DNA from: Dehalococcoidia bacterium
GTDB taxonomy: Bacteria > Chloroflexota > Dehalococcoidia > GIF9 > AB-539-J10
Assembly: GCA_030603265.1 (NCBI GenBank)
Contig: JAUVYD010000079.1
Span: forward strand, 1 to 7,011
Length of the DNA: 7,011 bases
Direction of reading: 5' to 3'
Shown: one piece after another, positions 5,339 to 7,011 of the stretch
How the letters are laid out: the number at the start of each line of letters is the position of its first letter
How positions within the stretch are numbered: position 1 is the first letter of the stretch
Program-made: the position numbers and the translations under genes
The notes under the pieces: model-generated
Seen by the model: only the letters and a program-made list of their open reading frames with translations
What the model was told of the DNA's origin: nothing
The model's database searches: none

Positions 5339-5343
5339 GGAGG
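5339..5343 (+). promoter_or_regulatory. Ribosome binding site deciding the start of the SIMPL lipoprotein
   Basis: GGAGG, seven bases before the ATG at 5351, within a purine-rich run. The earlier ATG at 5306 has its AGGAG only two bases away and would put 15 polar residues before the signal peptide, so 5351 is preferred. Confidence 0.65.
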
Positions 5344-5350
5344 GAAGACA

Positions 5351-6118
5351 ATGATAGTGATGAAACGAAAGAACATGCTGCCGGCAGCACTGGCGCTTGC
5401 TCTGCTGGTTCCCGTGCTGGCACTGACAGGCTGCGCCGGCGCCAGCCCTGTCTCTGTCCCCGACATAAACCTCGGCGGACAACAGGAAGGCATATGGGTC
5501 ACGGGACGCGGCGAGGTACAGGCCGTGCCGGACGTGGCAAGCCTTAACCTGGGCGTCCAGGCGCAGGCCACGAGCGTTGCGGAGGCCCAGCAGCAGGCGA
5601 GCCTTGCGATGGAGGACGTCATGACGGCCCTCCACGACACCGGGGTCGCCGGGAAGGACATCAAGACCACCAGCTTCAACATCTGGCAGCGGTCACGCTG
5701 GGACCCCGACACGCAGCAGGAGGTCGTCACCGGCTACCAGGTCTCCAACACCATCCAGGCCAGAGTCCGTGATGTGGACAACGTTGGCGAGGTGATAGAC
5801 GCGGCGGTGACTGCCGGCGGCGATTACATCCGCGTGAACGGCATCCAGTTCGAAGTGGACGACCCATCTGACTACCTGACGGAGGCCCGTGAGAAGGCCA
5901 TGGCTGACGCGAAGGCAAAGGCCGTACAGCTCGCGGACCTCGCGGACGTTACACTGGGAGAGCCATCCTTTGTCACCGAGGGATATCAGACCCCGGTGGT
6001 CTACCCGGTCCGTGGGTACGCGATGGCAGAGGAAGCGATGGCCACGGGCGCGCCTCCCATGAGTCCCGGAGAGACGACTATCGTCGCCACCGTACAGCTC
6101 GTGTATGACATCGACTGA
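5351..6118 (+). CDS. SIMPL-domain (DUF541) lipoprotein
   Basis: The 255-residue product opens with MIVMKRKNM, a hydrophobic stretch and the lipobox LTGC, giving lipidated Cys28 and an extracytoplasmic location. The rest (about 47-253) is a SIMPL/DUF541 domain: it opens with GIWVTGRGEVQAVPDVASLNLGV, has the helix rich in EAQQQAS, the GYQVSNTIQARVRDV strand, the REKAMADAKAKAVQLADL helix typical of the family, and ends in ETTIVATVQLVYDI. The biochemical role of the family is not established; members are oligomeric periplasmic or outer-surface proteins, some linked to stress tolerance. The gene follows the putative anti-sigma gene by 59 bases on the same strand and precedes an intrinsic terminator, so it is probably the last gene of the sigma operon and a possible regulon member. 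An upstream ATG at 5306 is possible but less likely. Confidence 0.9.
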   Translation: MIVMKRKNMLPAALALALLVPVLALTGCAGASPVSVPDINLGGQQEGIWVTGRGEVQAVPDVASLNLGVQAQATSVAEAQQQASLAMEDVMTALHDTGVAGKDIKTTSFNIWQRSRWDPDTQQEVVTGYQVSNTIQARVRDVDNVGEVIDAAVTAGGDYIRVNGIQFEVDDPSDYLTEAREKAMADAKAKAVQLADLADVTLGEPSFVTEGYQTPVVYPVRGYAMAEEAMATGAPPMSPGETTIVATVQLVYDID

Positions 6119-6145
6119 CAGCAGTCACATTCCTTCCGCACACAG

Positions 6146-6168
6146 GGGGCCGCACATGCGGCCCCTTT
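6146..6168 (+). terminator. Intrinsic terminator of the sigma operon
   Basis: GGGGCCGCA (6146-6154) pairs with TGCGGCCCC (6157-6165), realistically an 8-bp stem with loop ACAT, followed by TTT. It lies 27 bases after the SIMPL stop codon. The T tract is short, but the stem is very GC-rich. Confidence 0.7.
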
Positions 6169-6222
6169 CCGTGTCACCGGGCCGTCACTCGCGCCGCTTC
6201 ACACCACAACACCACCGGGGCC

Positions 6223-6251
6223 TTGAACACAGCACCGTGATGCGAGATACT
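6223..6251 (+). promoter_or_regulatory. Candidate sigma-70 promoter of the two-helix membrane protein gene
   Basis: TTGAAC (6223-6228), 17 bases, GATACT (6246-6251). Each hexamer matches consensus at 4 of 6 bases with ideal spacing. It follows the terminator at 6146-6168, so the downstream gene is probably a separate unit with a leader of about 55 bases. Confidence 0.45.
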
Positions 6252-6302
6252 GTCTCCGCAGACACGGCGCCGCAGACAGCGCAACGCCCACTACGGAGTG
6301 AG

Positions 6303-6307
6303 AGGAG
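6303..6307 (+). promoter_or_regulatory. Ribosome binding site deciding the GTG start at 6314
   Basis: AGGAG six bases before the GTG at 6314; consensus sequence and spacing make the GTG start convincing. Confidence 0.7.
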
Positions 6308-6313
6308 ACCACT

Positions 6314-6841
6314 GTGAAAGACGACAAGCCGGCTATCCGCAAGTACTTCACAATACTGCTCGTCTGGCTCATTCCCGTCGCCTTCATACTGATTGCCGTC
6401 CTCTACCCTGTGGAGAACTACGTGCGAGACATACTCATACTCCCTGTCCTTGTCGTGCTGATGTACGTAGCCTTCATTCTCGCCCCGATGTTCAGACCTC
6501 TGAAGAACGTGGACTCTTTCGACGAACTTCCTGCAACAATCGAGCGCTTCGTGGACTCCCAGCGAGCGCGCAAGGACGCCCGTGACCTCATCAGGCTCTA
6601 CCACGACGGCACGCTTCCGAACGTGTACGAGCTGTCGGAGCTGACGAAGTTCCAGAAGGATGTCCTGCGGATAACCGAGTCCTTGCGGACCGACTCCGGG
6701 TGGCACAGCAGCAATCATCAGGTTTCGCAGGACCTGCTCGACCGAATGGAACAGCTCATGGGACTCCGCAAAGAGGAACTCGACGAGGCTATGGCCACTC
6801 CGGTGCCCAAGCCGCGCCACCGGCCACACCGCTCGAGGTGA
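6314..6841 (+). CDS. Two-helix membrane protein of unknown family
   Basis: I do not recognise the family. The 175-residue product has a short basic-acidic N-terminus (MKDDKPAIRKYF), two transmembrane helices at about 11-31 and 38-59 joined by a short loop (YPVENYVRD), and a soluble, mostly helical C-terminal part of about 115 residues. That part contains basic patches (SQRARKDARDLIRLYHDG, 82-99), alternating Leu/Glu stretches (VYELSELTKFQKDVLRITESL, 104-124) and a basic Pro-rich tail (PVPKPRHRPHRSR). Both termini are probably cytoplasmic. The GTG start has an ideal AGGAG. It lies 195 bases after the SIMPL gene behind a terminator, so it is likely its own transcription unit. Codon use and GC content resemble its neighbours, supporting a real gene. 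It could be a small membrane adaptor; no catalytic motif is visible. Confidence 0.8.
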   Translation: MKDDKPAIRKYFTILLVWLIPVAFILIAVLYPVENYVRDILILPVLVVLMYVAFILAPMFRPLKNVDSFDELPATIERFVDSQRARKDARDLIRLYHDGTLPNVYELSELTKFQKDVLRITESLRTDSGWHSSNHQVSQDLLDRMEQLMGLRKEELDEAMATPVPKPRHRPHRSR

Positions 6842-6882
6842 CCTGGCCGCGCGGGCTATCGTCCTGCGCGATTTCTTCGCAG

Positions 6883-6902
6883 GGGCGGTGCATGCGCCGC
6901 CC
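6883..6902 (+). terminator. Hairpin after the last gene, probable terminator
   Basis: GGGCGGTG (6883-6890) pairs with CGCCGCCC (6895-6902) including one G-T wobble, loop CATG. No T tract follows. It lies 41 bases after the stop codon and resembles the terminator at 6146-6168 in apex, left border and downstream CCGTGTC, which supports a 3'-end role. A weaker hairpin, GCGCGGG/CCTGCGC (6849-6869), is followed by GATTTCTT and could terminate instead. Confidence 0.4.
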
Positions 6903-6935
6903 ATCCGTGTCCGTCCCGCGGGGGTCAGGGCCACG

Positions 6936-6977
6936 GGGAGGTTCCGATGTAGGGGCACGTTGCACGTGCCCGATGGG
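6936..6977 (+). repeat. GTAG-hairpin (REP-like) repeat, copy 6
   Basis: Flank GGGGAGGTTCCGAT, GTAG (6949-6952), perfect 8-bp stem GGGCACGT (6953-6960), loop TGC, ACGTGCCC (6964-6971). Identical to copy 1 over 26 bp (6947-6972), 3.7 kb away. Confidence 0.85.
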
Positions 6978-6980
6978 CGT

Positions 6981-7011
6981 GGGGCGGTCCGACTGTAGAG
7001 GCGGACCTCTG
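6981..7011 (+). repeat. GTAG-hairpin (REP-like) repeat, copy 7, cut by the window edge
   Basis: Flank GGGGCGGTCCGACT, GTAG (6995-6998), then AGGCGGACCTCTG to the last base, the left arm of a GGCGGAC-type stem like copy 3. The right arm should lie just outside the window. Same orientation as copy 6, GTAG to GTAG 46 bp. Confidence 0.65.

Noticed and set aside
5306..5350. Upstream ATG start for the SIMPL lipoprotein
   Set aside because: It would add 15 polar residues before the signal peptide and its AGGAG is only two bases from the ATG; the ATG at 5351 has a better site.
4684..5730. Minus-strand open frame of 348 codons opposite the anti-sigma and SIMPL genes
   Set aside because: Low-complexity Pro/Arg/Ser product, spans two real genes on the other strand, and has no domain or ribosome binding site.

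Overview
The window is high-GC, gene-dense bacterial DNA, apparently chromosomal. GTG starts, lipoprotein signals, an ECF sigma/anti-sigma pair, a LysE-type exporter and many GTAG-plus-hairpin intergenic repeats are compatible with an uncultured Chloroflexota (Dehalococcoidia-like) lineage. That placement is an impression from gene content; no marker gene is present.

Layout: (1) 1-861 +, the 3' part of a Fic-domain protein gene with a C-terminal winged helix. (2) 862-1061, the convergent gap, which holds a 101-bp MITE-like insertion bounded by 16-bp inverted repeats and CTAG duplications; the right CTAG supplies the stop codon of the next gene. (3) 1062-2165 -, an HtrA/DegP-type protease made as a lipoprotein. 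(4) 2392-3021 -, a LysE-family exporter that probably has an almost leaderless mRNA. (5) 3022-3736, a 715-bp divergent intergenic region with no convincing gene, carrying six copies of a REP-like repeat: an invariant GTAG at the foot of a hairpin whose stem sequence changes from copy to copy. (6) 3737-6118 +, a likely operon of an ECF sigma factor, an overlapping single-pass membrane protein (probable anti-sigma) with a BsuPI-like extracytoplasmic domain, and a SIMPL-domain lipoprotein, closed by a good intrinsic terminator. (7) 6314-6841 +, a two-helix membrane protein of unknown family with its own candidate promoter, followed by a second hairpin related to the first terminator. (8) 6936-7011, two more copies of the REP-like repeat, the last cut by the window edge.

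How the genes may work together: the sigma/anti-sigma/SIMPL operon looks like an envelope-sensing module, and the HtrA lipoprotein 1.6 kb away acts in the same compartment. A functional link between them is inference from proximity. The strongest unexplained signals are the GTAG-hairpin repeat family, the CTAG-flanked insertion that ends exactly on a stop codon, and the architecture of the putative anti-sigma protein.
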